A DNA stretch of 18,036 bases from JBHHXG01 sp046756985 (lineage in GTDB: Bacteria > Pseudomonadota > Zetaproteobacteria > Mariprofundales > Mariprofundaceae). The stretch lies in contig JBHHXG010000034.1 in the NCBI GenBank assembly GCA_046756985.1, positions 1 to 18,036 on the forward strand, read 5' to 3'. The notes below the pieces were generated by a model, which saw only the letters and a list, made by a program, of their open reading frames with translations, was not told the DNA's origin and did not search any database. The first letter of the stretch is position 1. Each line of letters starts with the position of its first letter. A program made the translations under genes and the position numbers. Below, piece by piece: positions 6,983 to 14,637 of this stretch.

Positions 6983-8107
6983 TCAGAAATACCAGTCCAT
7001 TCTGAGGGCGAGCAAATTCTCAAAACGTGCAAACTCGCCGCTTTGTGCCCCGCCTGGCAACTGGGCAAAGAGGCTGATGTCGATATTTTCGGCCGCCGAC
7101 CAGACCAGCTGGGGCAGGAAGAAGACACTGGGATCCCCCGTGTCGGCCAGCAACAACAAATCCAGACGCCATAAAGGTGTCAAATCATACCCGGCCATAA
7201 CGCCGAACAGGGAACGCTTGAGCGTTTGCAGCCGGTCTACAGACTGGCCCAGAGGGACGATACCTGGCGCACCATTGTAGAAATATTCCGCAGCCAGATA
7301 CAAGCCAGCCGGAAACCACTGATTGGTCAGCGTATAGTCATAACCGGCTGAAAGCTGCAAATATGATTTGCTCTGTGCCGGCCATGCCTGCATCAGCTCC
7401 AGTCGGGCGCCGCCATCACCGACATTGCCGGTAATGTCCAACCCAAAAATATCTTCATCACCAATACGGCCTCCGAGCAGCGATACGTCCGTCTCACCGA
7501 AGGTATCCTGCCAACGCAGTACCCACTTGCGAGATACACCATGCGCTACACGTCCCGGTGCAACCACGGCCTGAATCACACCGGATTTGGAATATCGCCA
7601 GGCGGCAATGCCCGCATCCACGCCGGTTTTCTGCTCCGGTTCCAGCGCAGTCGGGTCCACCGGATTGAAACGGTCGGTAGGGTTCCAGATACGCCCCGAA
7701 CCCCAGGCAATGCGCTGACGGCCCGCGGTAACCTGAATTGATCCTCGCTCAAACTGCAGCCAGCCGCGATACAAGGTGTGCTGCCAGTCCAGTGAACCTG
7801 AGCTGTGAATGGTGGCGGTTAAATCCGCATAGGTCGGGTCAGGAAGAGCAGACAGAGCCCGAAATAGCGGGTCGCGCACCAGCCCGCCCCACAGCATTTC
7901 ATTGTCATAAGCGACTTCCCACGAAAATGGGCCTTCGGCCCCTTCCAGGCGCAGCCGCAGGCGGTTTAAGTCCGTTGTGATCGACTGCCCCTGACTGCCT
8001 TTGGTGTAAAACAGCAGGTTGGTATACTGGCCGGAGAACTCGATTGCATGGACAGACACAGACGTCATCGATCCTATACAACAGATAAGAGCAGCCACCC
8101 ATCTCAC
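6983..8107 (-). CDS. Predicted outer-membrane beta-barrel at the end of the ABC exporter operon
   Basis: The 374-residue protein starts with a signal peptide (MRWVAALICCIGSMTSVSVHA, cut before IEFSG). The rest is rich in alternating aromatic and polar residues and ends in Tyr-Phe, as outer-membrane barrel proteins do. GRQRIAWGSGRIWNPTDRF recalls the G(R/K)Q-x3-WG and NPxD patterns of DUF1302-like and porin-like barrels, but I cannot name the family. The GTG start at 8107 overlaps the stop of the ATPase gene by 4 nt (GTGA), so translation is coupled to the exporter. An outer-membrane receiving or exit component for the exporter is the natural guess; this is inferred from context only. Confidence 0.8.
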   Translation of the reverse strand: MRWVAALICCIGSMTSVSVHAIEFSGQYTNLLFYTKGSQGQSITTDLNRLRLRLEGAEGPFSWEVAYDNEMLWGGLVRDPLFRALSALPDPTYADLTATIHSSGSLDWQHTLYRGWLQFERGSIQVTAGRQRIAWGSGRIWNPTDRFNPVDPTALEPEQKTGVDAGIAAWRYSKSGVIQAVVAPGRVAHGVSRKWVLRWQDTFGETDVSLLGGRIGDEDIFGLDITGNVGDGGARLELMQAWPAQSKSYLQLSAGYDYTLTNQWFPAGLYLAAEYFYNGAPGIVPLGQSVDRLQTLKRSLFGVMAGYDLTPLWRLDLLLLADTGDPSVFFLPQLVWSAAENIDISLFAQLPGGAQSGEFARFENLLALRMDWYF

Positions 8108-8787
8108 CGATGCGTATGCTCCACAATCTGTCCGTCTTCCATGTGCATCAGCTCCTTGCCGGCATCCATCACGGCAGGATCATGCGACGCAATCAGGAAT
8201 GTTGTTCCATGGGTTTCATTTAACTGTCGCATAAGGGCCATAAGCGCTTCGCCTGTATGACTGTCAAGATTTGCTGTCGGTTCATCAGCCAGCACGATAT
8301 CCGGCTTGCTGGCCAGCGCCCGGGCCACGGCAATACGCTGCTGCTGGCCACCGGACAGCTGGTCCGGACGCCTGTTCTCCATGCCTTGCAAACCAACTTC
8401 GGCCAGCCACTGATCGGCAATCTGCTCCCGCTTGGCTGCTGAAGCGCCCTGTAACTGCAGCACATAGGCGACGTTCTCACGGGCTGAAAGCACCCGGATC
8501 AGATTGTAGGACTGAAAGACGAAACCAATATGCTTTAGGCGAAATGCCGCCCGTTCTGCCCGCGAGAGCCGCAGAACATTTTGCCTGGATATCATTAGAG
8601 TACCAGCATCCGGCCTGTCCAAAAGACCAGCCATGTTCAGCAGCGTCGTCTTACCTGAACCGGAACGACCAGCCAGTACCGCGAACGCCCCATCCTGCAG
8701 GGACAGGTCTACATCGTTGAGTGCTGCGATCTCTCCCGTACCGCTTGAATAGTATTTTTTCAGCCCTTCCGCCTTGATCATTGGCAT
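8104..8787 (-). CDS. ABC transporter ATP-binding protein, LolD/MacB type
   Basis: The 227-residue ATPase is cytoplasmic and would power the two permeases encoded just upstream. It has Walker A GRSGSGKTT (residues 40-48), the Q-loop FQSYNLI (Gln92), signature LSGGQQQR from residue 144, Walker B IVLADEP (164-170) and the switch His202 in SHD. The FQSYNLI...ENV pattern and the neighbouring FtsX-domain permeases place it in the LolD/MacB/FtsE group, which performs mechanotransmission or lipid extraction rather than ordinary small-molecule transport. The start at 8787 follows the permease stop by 5 nt, with TAAGG just before it; Met3 is an alternative. It should not be called lolD, because the substrate is unknown. 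Confidence 0.93.
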   Translation of the reverse strand: MPMIKAEGLKKYYSSGTGEIAALNDVDLSLQDGAFAVLAGRSGSGKTTLLNMAGLLDRPDAGTLMISRQNVLRLSRAERAAFRLKHIGFVFQSYNLIRVLSARENVAYVLQLQGASAAKREQIADQWLAEVGLQGMENRRPDQLSGGQQQRIAVARALASKPDIVLADEPTANLDSHTGEALMALMRQLNETHGTTFLIASHDPAVMDAGKELMHMEDGQIVEHTHR

Positions 8788-8792
8788 CAGCC

Positions 8793-10028
8793 TTACACTT
8801 CCCGCATCGCAACAGCCGGGTCCAGCTTTGCTGCCTTCCAGGCAGGGAACAGCCCTGATACGATAGCACCCACGATGGCTGCTCCCAGAATACGTATGAC
8901 AGATTCCACAGACAACGCTGGGTGAACGACTGAATCCATATAAAAAAAGGAAAAGGCGACAGCAAACCTGGAAAGATCAATCCCCTGTGCTCCAAAATAC
9001 ACAGATGCCCACCCTCCCAACGCAAAGCCTGCCACACTTCCAATGAACACCAGAATCAGGGTTTCCCAAATAATCATGGCAAAGATCTGCCGGGACGTAA
9101 CACCCAATGCGCCCATGAGACCCAATTCGCGGGTACGTTCATGCATACTCATTAGCATTGTATTCAGCACCTCCGCCAGCACGACAAGTATCACGACGCC
9201 CAGAATAATCCATGTATATGCATCGGCAAACTGCGACCATTGCTCGGCCATTGGGTCAATGTCACTCCAACTTAGCACTTCCATGCCTTTGCCAGAGAAC
9301 TTCTGACGTAGTTTCGCGGCCAGTGGTTGAACTGAATCAAAATCGTGCGTGAAAACAACAACGTCGGTTACAGCCTTATCGAGATCGAGCCACTTCTGTG
9401 CCGCACTCAATGGAATAACCGCAGCAAGGTTATCTATATCCATGACACCGGAATAAAGGATGCCGCGCACGCGGAAAACCTCGGAAGCAATATCGCCAGT
9501 CGGAAGTGCCGCCATCAGCACAATCTTGTTGCCAAGCCCTACCTGCAAATGATCAGCCAGACCATCCCCCAACAACACGGCATGATCATCCTGCTGCGTC
9601 AGCCATCGGCCCTGCTGGACAAAATTGATCAAACGACTCAAGACCCGCTCACGTTCCGGTTCAATGGCATACACCAGAACACCGGCATTGGCACCAGCTG
9701 CCGAAGCCAGGCCTGATACCCGAACCCGCTGTGTCCAGCCTGCCACCATAGGATGAGATTTAAGCTCTTCGGTAAGCATTACAGGGGCCTTAATACGGTC
9801 TGCCAGTTTCCTGCTTTGTTCATAACCATCCGCATGTATCTGGATATGTCCCATCAGCGTCAGGGCAAAATTTGTCTTGATTTGCTGCATCCAGCCATCA
9901 TTCATTGCTGAAAGGAAGGTCAGTGCCGCAATGCCCAGGGCAAGTGCTGCTATTGTTAGCCCGGTTCGCATCGGATGCAGCCAGAGATTACGCCAACCGA
10001 GCTTGAGATAAATCTTCAGATCAAACAT
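8793..10028 (-). CDS. FtsX/LolC/E-type ABC permease, second of two
   Basis: The 411-residue inner-membrane protein has the classic four-helix plan. TM1 is at about residues 21-42, followed by a periplasmic domain of roughly 230 residues, then TM2 at about 273-294, TM3 at 315-340 and TM4 at 376-394. The segment HERTRELGLMGALGVTSRQI after TM2 is the coupling-helix region typical of FtsX-domain permeases. The C-terminal KAAKLDPAVAMREV matches the usual ending of the family. Its start overlaps the previous permease stop by 8 nt. It differs clearly from its neighbour in the periplasmic part, so the pair probably works as a heterodimer, as LolC and LolE do. Confidence 0.92.
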   Translation of the reverse strand: MFDLKIYLKLGWRNLWLHPMRTGLTIAALALGIAALTFLSAMNDGWMQQIKTNFALTLMGHIQIHADGYEQSRKLADRIKAPVMLTEELKSHPMVAGWTQRVRVSGLASAAGANAGVLVYAIEPERERVLSRLINFVQQGRWLTQQDDHAVLLGDGLADHLQVGLGNKIVLMAALPTGDIASEVFRVRGILYSGVMDIDNLAAVIPLSAAQKWLDLDKAVTDVVVFTHDFDSVQPLAAKLRQKFSGKGMEVLSWSDIDPMAEQWSQFADAYTWIILGVVILVVLAEVLNTMLMSMHERTRELGLMGALGVTSRQIFAMIIWETLILVFIGSVAGFALGGWASVYFGAQGIDLSRFAVAFSFFYMDSVVHPALSVESVIRILGAAIVGAIVSGLFPAWKAAKLDPAVAMREV

Positions 10029-11235
10029 GGTGAATTGCTTCTACCGGCTCAAGTCGCGATGCTCGGACTGCAGGAACGATTGCGGCAAACAATGCGGCTG
10101 CAAGTACGGCCAGTATCGTAGTCAGCAAGTGATCAAGGTCGATCTCGGTGCGGATCACCGGGTCAATGTAGAAGCGTGTTACGGTATCCATCTGGGCAGA
10201 GAGATCGATGCCCACCCGGTTAAAAAACAACACCAGGGCCATCCCCAGGAGCGTACCAACCCCGATTCCGATTGCACCGATCAACACAGATTCAATGGCG
10301 ACCATACATGCCAACCGAAGACGGCCGCAGCCCAGTGCCATCATAACGCCGAATTCATGAACACGTTCCAGTGTACTCATCAAAACTGTATTCATTACTC
10401 CGGCTGCAACAATGACCAGCACGATGGTAAGAAAGATGTAGTAAAATGCGTTCTCCAGTTCAACCCACTGCTTCATCATCGGGTACATATCATACCATCG
10501 CAACACTTCGTAGCGGCTATTGCCGAGAGCATCACGCAGCATGCGTGTGGTCTGTTCCAGCTCTTCCCTGGGCAACTGAATGACTATCTCGGAAATACGG
10601 CCTTCCATGCCGAGAAGTGTTTGCATGAAACCAAGCGGGACGATAGCAAGTCCACGATCAATACCCATCTCGCCGCTTTCGATAATACCGACAAGTCTGA
10701 ACTTGTCCGCCGCTAACGATCCGAAACGATCTTCAGCCAGAAGCACCACCTCATCATCCAGGTGCACCCCCAGGTTACGGGCTGTTGTTGCCCCCATAAC
10801 GCAGGCCTGACTGTCGTCCAACCGGAGAAATCGTCCACGGCTTACTTTTGTATGCAATCGTGTAGCCATGGGTTCTGTCTCGGGAGAGATGCCGAGCATG
10901 ATCAATCCTTCGGAGTTTTCTTCTCCCGCGGCCAATGCAAAAGTGCGCAGCCGGGCAGTTCTGCGTATTTCGCCCATCTGGCTCAGTTGCTGATTAACTT
11001 TTCCCATATCGGGCACTGTTCGGATCAGTTTCGGGTGTCGGAAAAAATCTTTGGCATGAATCTGAATACTGCCAACGATAACCTGTTGCAGGTTACGCAT
11101 CATGCTATTGTGAGCACCATCATTAAATCCCCAAAGGAACAGTAATGAAGCAAGGCCGAAAGCGATAGCAGAAACTGTAATCAGGCTGCGGCGAAGGTTT
11201 CGCACAATATTGCGCCAGGCCATCGCCAGCAGCAT
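10021..11235 (-). CDS. FtsX/LolC/E-type ABC permease, first of two
   Basis: The 404-residue protein has the same plan as its partner. TM1 is at about residues 17-37 after a short basic N-terminus (AWRNIVRNLRRS), followed by a large periplasmic domain, then TM2 at about 264-284, TM3 at 308-338 and TM4 at 371-388. LERVHEFGVMMALGCGRLRL is the cytoplasmic coupling segment, and the protein ends RASRLEPVEAIHHV, the family's usual closing motif. AGGTAGG, overlapping the stop of the LolA-like gene, provides a ribosome-binding site 4 nt before the ATG at 11235. Together with the second permease and the ATPase it makes a complete type VII (MacB-like) ABC exporter core. Confidence 0.92.
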   Translation of the reverse strand: MLLAMAWRNIVRNLRRSLITVSAIAFGLASLLFLWGFNDGAHNSMMRNLQQVIVGSIQIHAKDFFRHPKLIRTVPDMGKVNQQLSQMGEIRRTARLRTFALAAGEENSEGLIMLGISPETEPMATRLHTKVSRGRFLRLDDSQACVMGATTARNLGVHLDDEVVLLAEDRFGSLAADKFRLVGIIESGEMGIDRGLAIVPLGFMQTLLGMEGRISEIVIQLPREELEQTTRMLRDALGNSRYEVLRWYDMYPMMKQWVELENAFYYIFLTIVLVIVAAGVMNTVLMSTLERVHEFGVMMALGCGRLRLACMVAIESVLIGAIGIGVGTLLGMALVLFFNRVGIDLSAQMDTVTRFYIDPVIRTEIDLDHLLTTILAVLAAALFAAIVPAVRASRLEPVEAIHHV

Positions 11236-11239
11236 ACGC

Positions 11240-11983
11240 CTACCTGACCTTCCGCTTCATATTGGCGCGGGTAAACACTGAGTCCGCTATCGGCGGATCA
11301 AACTGAACTGCCTCCAGTTGCAGCACGGTTTGCTTGTCGGGATTATCCAGCGGGCGCATGACCCAGCGTGATGGAATACGCCGACCACCAAGCTCGCGCA
11401 CATCCTCGAACTGTAGGCTGCGCCGTTTTTTGCCGGCTTCATCGTAGAAATCTTCGGAGACCGGCATGCCATCCAGGCTGATGACATGGATCAACTTGCC
11501 CCAGACAACCGGCGCATCGGGTTTTGGTATTGATTCGACAGTAATCGTATTTTTATTACGGGCCGTTATGCTGTGCGTATAGTCCTCAACCACAGATGCG
11601 GCCTTGACCAGATCATCATTAGTAAAATCCGATCCCATCCACGATGACAGCATCATCGAAGGAGGAATGCGGATATCGCGCTCAAGCTTCGGCAGATACA
11701 TCCACAGGTTGCCGCCGAGCTTCAGATACGACGTATCTTTGTCTTTCTTCGGCGCAATAATGCGGATAAAAAAACGCTTGCCCGGACGATCATCCCAGCT
11801 GTCAAAGCTTACCGAGCGTTCCCAGTCCGGCGTTTTTACATGCATCGTATAGCGGGCGATATTGGTGTCCGAACGCAGCAGTTCCTGCAATCGGACCATC
11901 GCCTGTAATGCCTCGTTATCGTCTCCAGCCCATCCCTGCATGGGAAGAGCCGCCAAAACCATGACGATCACAAGGCATTTCAT
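11240..11983 (-). CDS. LolA-like outer-membrane lipoprotein-sorting family protein
   Basis: The 247-residue periplasmic protein has a signal peptide (about residues 1-19, MKCLVIVMVLAALPMQGWA) and no lipobox cysteine, so it should be soluble. The body matches the family annotated as outer-membrane lipoprotein-sorting protein (LolA-like fold). The hallmarks are the repeated beta-strand segments NLWMYLPKLERDIRIPPS and SSWMGSDFTNDDLVK, followed by a C-terminal sheet around DFYDEAGKKRRSLQFEDV and RRIPSRWVM. This family has LolA's curved hydrophobic sheet and is typically found beside FtsX-type permeases or RND pumps. Here it would carry a lipid or lipoprotein released by the exporter. The substrate is not known. 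The gene lies 9 nt after lipB and 4 nt before the first permease. Confidence 0.88.
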   Translation of the reverse strand: MKCLVIVMVLAALPMQGWAGDDNEALQAMVRLQELLRSDTNIARYTMHVKTPDWERSVSFDSWDDRPGKRFFIRIIAPKKDKDTSYLKLGGNLWMYLPKLERDIRIPPSMMLSSWMGSDFTNDDLVKAASVVEDYTHSITARNKNTITVESIPKPDAPVVWGKLIHVISLDGMPVSEDFYDEAGKKRRSLQFEDVRELGGRRIPSRWVMRPLDNPDKQTVLQLEAVQFDPPIADSVFTRANMKRKVR

Positions 11984-11992
11984 GACTGTAGT

Positions 11993-12631
11993 CTAGTCCC
12001 GTCTGTGCTGGTCTGCGAACAGGGACTTTGCATGGGGTACCAGCGCCTGCTCCACATCCTGTCGAGATGCCTTGACTCCCTGCGCATACATGGATGTTGT
12101 CAATGCATCCACCATGCCGCATGGCACAATACCGGTAAAATGTTTCAGGTTCGGATTAATATTCAGCGCGATGCCGTGATAAGTGACCCACTTACGGCAG
12201 CGCACACCCACAGCGGCAATCTTTTCGTCGGCAACCCAGACGCCAATGCCTCGCTGGCTGCGTTCTGCCGATATGCCAAAATCGGCCAAGGCGCGGATCA
12301 CCATTTCCTCAAGCCGCCAGACATGCCGGTGCAGGTCCTGCTCGCGTCGCAAATCGGCAAGTACATAACAGACAAGTTGCCCAGGCCCATGGTAGGTGAC
12401 TTCACCGCCACGCCCGCTTTGAAAAACATCAATCTGCTTGCCATCGACCTCACGCTGTAACACATCGGCTTCATCACCCGATGTGCCAATGGTGTACACC
12501 GGCGGATGCTCGGTAAAAATAATGGCTGGTCCGTTTTGTCCTGCGAGAATCCGTGTCACATACGCTTCCTGCTCGCTGACCGATTCCAGATATGTTTGGC
12601 TGTCATAGCGAATAATCTGCAGACCTGTCAA
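11993..12631 (-). CDS. lipB: Lipoyl(octanoyl) transferase
   Basis: LipB moves octanoate from acyl carrier protein to the lipoyl domains of 2-oxoacid dehydrogenases and the glycine cleavage H protein, the first step of lipoate assembly. The 212 residues include the family signature SGRGGEVTYHGPGQLVCY at 72-89, the catalytic lysine in ADEKIAAVGVR (Lys137) and the catalytic cysteine in GIVPCG (Cys171). The start is TTG at 12631, overlapping the upstream stop by 4 nt (TTGA). No in-frame ATG or GTG precedes the conserved RYDSQTY segment, and GGAG lies 8 nt upstream. A housekeeping metabolic gene inside an envelope operon is notable. Confidence 0.96.
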   Translation of the reverse strand: MTGLQIIRYDSQTYLESVSEQEAYVTRILAGQNGPAIIFTEHPPVYTIGTSGDEADVLQREVDGKQIDVFQSGRGGEVTYHGPGQLVCYVLADLRREQDLHRHVWRLEEMVIRALADFGISAERSQRGIGVWVADEKIAAVGVRCRKWVTYHGIALNINPNLKHFTGIVPCGMVDALTTSMYAQGVKASRQDVEQALVPHAKSLFADQHRRD

Positions 12632-13404
12632 AAGCGGAACTCCAGGGCTGTTTTGTATATGATATCTGTTGACTCAACCTGTTGTGGCGGACGGTTATCG
12701 TAGCTGAGTTCGACACTCAGCTTTAAATCCAACTGCTTGGTCAGATGCACCCGCATGGCTGCTTCTTCAAGCAACCGGATATCAGATGCGTCTTGCCAAG
12801 CAGGCTGAATGTAGATGGTATTCAACAAACGCAGACGCTCATTGAGGCGATGATGCAAAGCCAGATAGGTGTTGCCACGCCACAGGTCTGTCCGCAGCGG
12901 ATCAGTCGTCCCGGCCTCGAATTTCAGGCGCTCACGTTCATAAAAACTACCCAATCCAAGATAAATGGATGTCTGTTGCCTACGCCACGAAAAGCGCAGG
13001 CCAGCCCCTGCCAGCGCACGCAGTGACAATCTGGCAAACTCGTCCTGCTGTGCCTGCACAAAACCTTCGACAGCGATGGCCTCATCAAGTCTGATACGGT
13101 GCCGGAAATGGGCAAAAGATCTGTTAGTGTCACGCACGCCACTGGTCTTGCTGTAGGTATAACTGCCAATGAGCATGTCGGTATGCAGGCCATACCGCCA
13201 CAGCAGCTGTGCATCGGTTGCAAGGCCCAGCTTATCAGTATTTCCAGATGCACCATTTAGCGCCAGTCCCGCACGGCCGCTGAATCCCTGCTCCGATTCG
13301 GTGTCCAGCCCCAACTCTTCGATGTTCACAATGGCGCTGGCGAGAGTAGGCATAAGAAACAGAGCACCCATCGCCGCCAGCATGCGCAAGATACACATGC
13401 GCAT
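12628..13404 (-). CDS. DUF481 family outer-membrane protein
   Basis: The 258-residue protein has a signal peptide of about 24 residues (ending MPTLASA, before IVNIEE). Repeated amphipathic strands follow, and the C-terminus is Arg-Phe, as in outer-membrane barrels. GRAGLALNGASGNTDKLGLATD is the typical opening of DUF481 (YdiY-like, salt-induced outer-membrane) proteins. The function of the family is not established. It is the first gene of the minus-strand envelope operon and overlaps lipB by 4 nt. Met3 and Met8 are alternative starts with signal peptides that remain plausible. No strong ribosome-binding site or promoter could be identified upstream on this strand. Confidence 0.85.
   Translation of the reverse strand: MRMCILRMLAAMGALFLMPTLASAIVNIEELGLDTESEQGFSGRAGLALNGASGNTDKLGLATDAQLLWRYGLHTDMLIGSYTYSKTSGVRDTNRSFAHFRHRIRLDEAIAVEGFVQAQQDEFARLSLRALAGAGLRFSWRRQQTSIYLGLGSFYERERLKFEAGTTDPLRTDLWRGNTYLALHHRLNERLRLLNTIYIQPAWQDASDIRLLEEAAMRVHLTKQLDLKLSVELSYDNRPPQQVESTDIIYKTALEFRF
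12640..12643 (-). promoter_or_regulatory. Ribosome-binding site supporting the lipB TTG start
   Basis: GGAG on the minus strand, inside the last codons of the DUF481 gene, lies 8 nt before TTG 12631. With the 4-nt TTGA overlap this supports the non-ATG start. Confidence 0.55.
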
Positions 13405-13426
13405 ACGCTAACCAAGCCGTGGTACG

Positions 13427-13454
13427 TTGACCATGCGTCGAGGTCTACTACAAT
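13427..13454 (+). promoter_or_regulatory. Sigma70-type promoter for xseB-ispA-dxs
   Basis: TTGACC (13427-13432), a 16-bp spacer and TACAAT (13449-13454) form a near-consensus promoter in the gap between the divergent DUF481 and xseB genes. Transcription would start near 13461, leaving a leader of about 43 nt with GGGAGA at 13493-13498 before the xseB ATG. Confidence 0.7.
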
Positions 13455-13503
13455 AAGTCCCCTTTCGGCCAGATGAATCACATGGCCGCCTTGGGAGAAT
13501 ACC

Positions 13504-13746
13504 ATGCCTGCAGCCAAGCCATCTGATGAAACGCCCGATTTTGACAAATTGACATTTGAAGAGGCGCTGAATCAGCTGAGCCATCTGGTCGAAACACTTG
13601 AGTCCGGCAAACTGCCGCTGGAGGAAAGCATCGCAGCCTTTGAAACCGGTGTAAAATTGTCCCGCCGTTGTGAGGCGTTGCTCGATGAGGCGGAACAGCG
13701 CCTGCAAGTGCTCAACTCCGAACCATCTGCCGCACCAACTGAATAA
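13504..13746 (+). CDS. xseB: Exodeoxyribonuclease VII small subunit
   Basis: XseB binds the large subunit XseA to form exonuclease VII, which degrades single-stranded DNA to oligonucleotides. The 80-residue protein is of family length, with the conserved core FDKLTFEEALNQLSHLVETL and SGKLPLEESIAAFETGVKL and a long helical C-terminal half. The large subunit gene is not in the window. A good ribosome-binding site (GGGAGA) lies 5 nt before the ATG. ispA follows after 3 nt. xseB-ispA-dxs is a widely conserved order that also occurs in E. coli. Confidence 0.96.
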   Translation: MPAAKPSDETPDFDKLTFEEALNQLSHLVETLESGKLPLEESIAAFETGVKLSRRCEALLDEAEQRLQVLNSEPSAAPTE

Positions 13747-13749
13747 CCC

Positions 13750-14637
13750 GTGCAAACACCCGCCTTTCTGAAACAGCATGCATCTATGTTGAACCAGTCG
13801 CTTGAGCAGATGCTGGCGGCGCGAAAAAGCGTTATCCCGAAGCAATTATGGTCTGCGATGCATTACTGCCTGACTGCTGGCGGCAAACGTATTCGCCCGG
13901 CCCTGATGCTGGAATGCCATGCTGCCTGCGGTGGTAAAAATACCGATATCGTTCTGCCTGCCGCAATGAGTATCGAATGCATGCATACCTACTCATTAAT
14001 CCACGATGATTTGCCATGCATGGATGATGATGACCTCAGGCGCGGCAATCTGACCTGCCACAGACAATTTGACGAGGCCACCGCCATTTTGACTGCAGAC
14101 GCCTTGCAAGCTATGAGTTTTGAACTGCTTGGCGAGGGCAACTTGTCTGATGAGATGCAGGCAGCGCTGTGTCACAAGCTGGCGCTGGCTGCCGGGGCAC
14201 AGGGCATGGTGGGTGGCCAGATGCTGGATATGCTGGCCGAGGATCAACAGCCCGACAGTGTTCTGGAAGTCGAACGCATTCATGTCCACAAGACAGGCGA
14301 ACTGCTTTGCTATTGCTGCAATGCCGGCGCGCTGTTGGCTAATGCCAGCGCCACACAGCAGGAAGCCTGCTGCCGTTATGGCAAGGCAGTCGGCCTGCTG
14401 TTTCAGATTGCCGATGATATTCTTGATGCAACAGCAAGCTCGGAAGCGCTCGGCAAAAGTGCTGGCAAGGATGCCACCCAGCACAAGGCGACATATGTTT
14501 CCGTGCTGGGGCTGGAGCATGCGCGCGAACTCGCGGATGACACGCTGGATATTGCTATTGAATCGCTGGCTCCGCTTGGAGATTCGGGAAAACCGCTGCA
14601 CGATCTGGCGTGTTATATAAGGAACCGCAGCCAATGA
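13750..14637 (+). CDS. ispA: Short-chain trans-prenyl diphosphate synthase (farnesyl diphosphate synthase)
   Basis: IspA condenses dimethylallyl and isopentenyl diphosphates to geranyl and then farnesyl diphosphate, the precursor of ubiquinone, undecaprenyl phosphate and hopanoids. The 295-residue protein has AGGKRIRP (43-50), the first Asp-rich motif in HDDLPCMDDDDLRRG (Asp86, Asp87, Asp92) with the two-residue insertion of bacterial FPP synthases, and the second in FQIADDILD (Asp222, Asp223). HTYSLIHDD, just before the first motif, is typical of farnesyl rather than longer-chain enzymes, though product length cannot be settled by reading. The start is GTG at 13750, 3 nt after the xseB stop and without a ribosome-binding site, suggesting coupled re-initiation. 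Confidence 0.94.
   Translation: MQTPAFLKQHASMLNQSLEQMLAARKSVIPKQLWSAMHYCLTAGGKRIRPALMLECHAACGGKNTDIVLPAAMSIECMHTYSLIHDDLPCMDDDDLRRGNLTCHRQFDEATAILTADALQAMSFELLGEGNLSDEMQAALCHKLALAAGAQGMVGGQMLDMLAEDQQPDSVLEVERIHVHKTGELLCYCCNAGALLANASATQQEACCRYGKAVGLLFQIADDILDATASSEALGKSAGKDATQHKATYVSVLGLEHARELADDTLDIAIESLAPLGDSGKPLHDLACYIRNRSQ
14619..14623 (+). promoter_or_regulatory. Ribosome-binding site fixing the dxs start
   Basis: AAGGA inside the last codons of ispA lies 10 nt before ATG 14634. An in-frame GTG at 14610 is upstream of this site and is therefore not the likely start. Confidence 0.6.

Noticed and set aside
6942..6986. Inverted repeat CTGATC/GATCAG and a T6 run between the convergent ends of the cNMP protein and the barrel gene.
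   Set aside because: The arms are only 6 bp and 33 nt apart, and the T run is not preceded by a stable stem. It is too weak to call a terminator.
8104..11235. Naming the ABC genes lolC, lolD, lolE or macB.
   Set aside because: Family membership is clear, but substrate and orthology are not. MacB is a fused ATPase-permease, unlike these separate genes, and no MacA-like adaptor is present.
13405..13503. A minus-strand promoter for the DUF481-to-barrel operon in the gap with xseB.
   Set aside because: The best pair (TTCATC-16-TATTGT) is poor and overlaps the good plus-strand promoter. It cannot be supported by reading alone.
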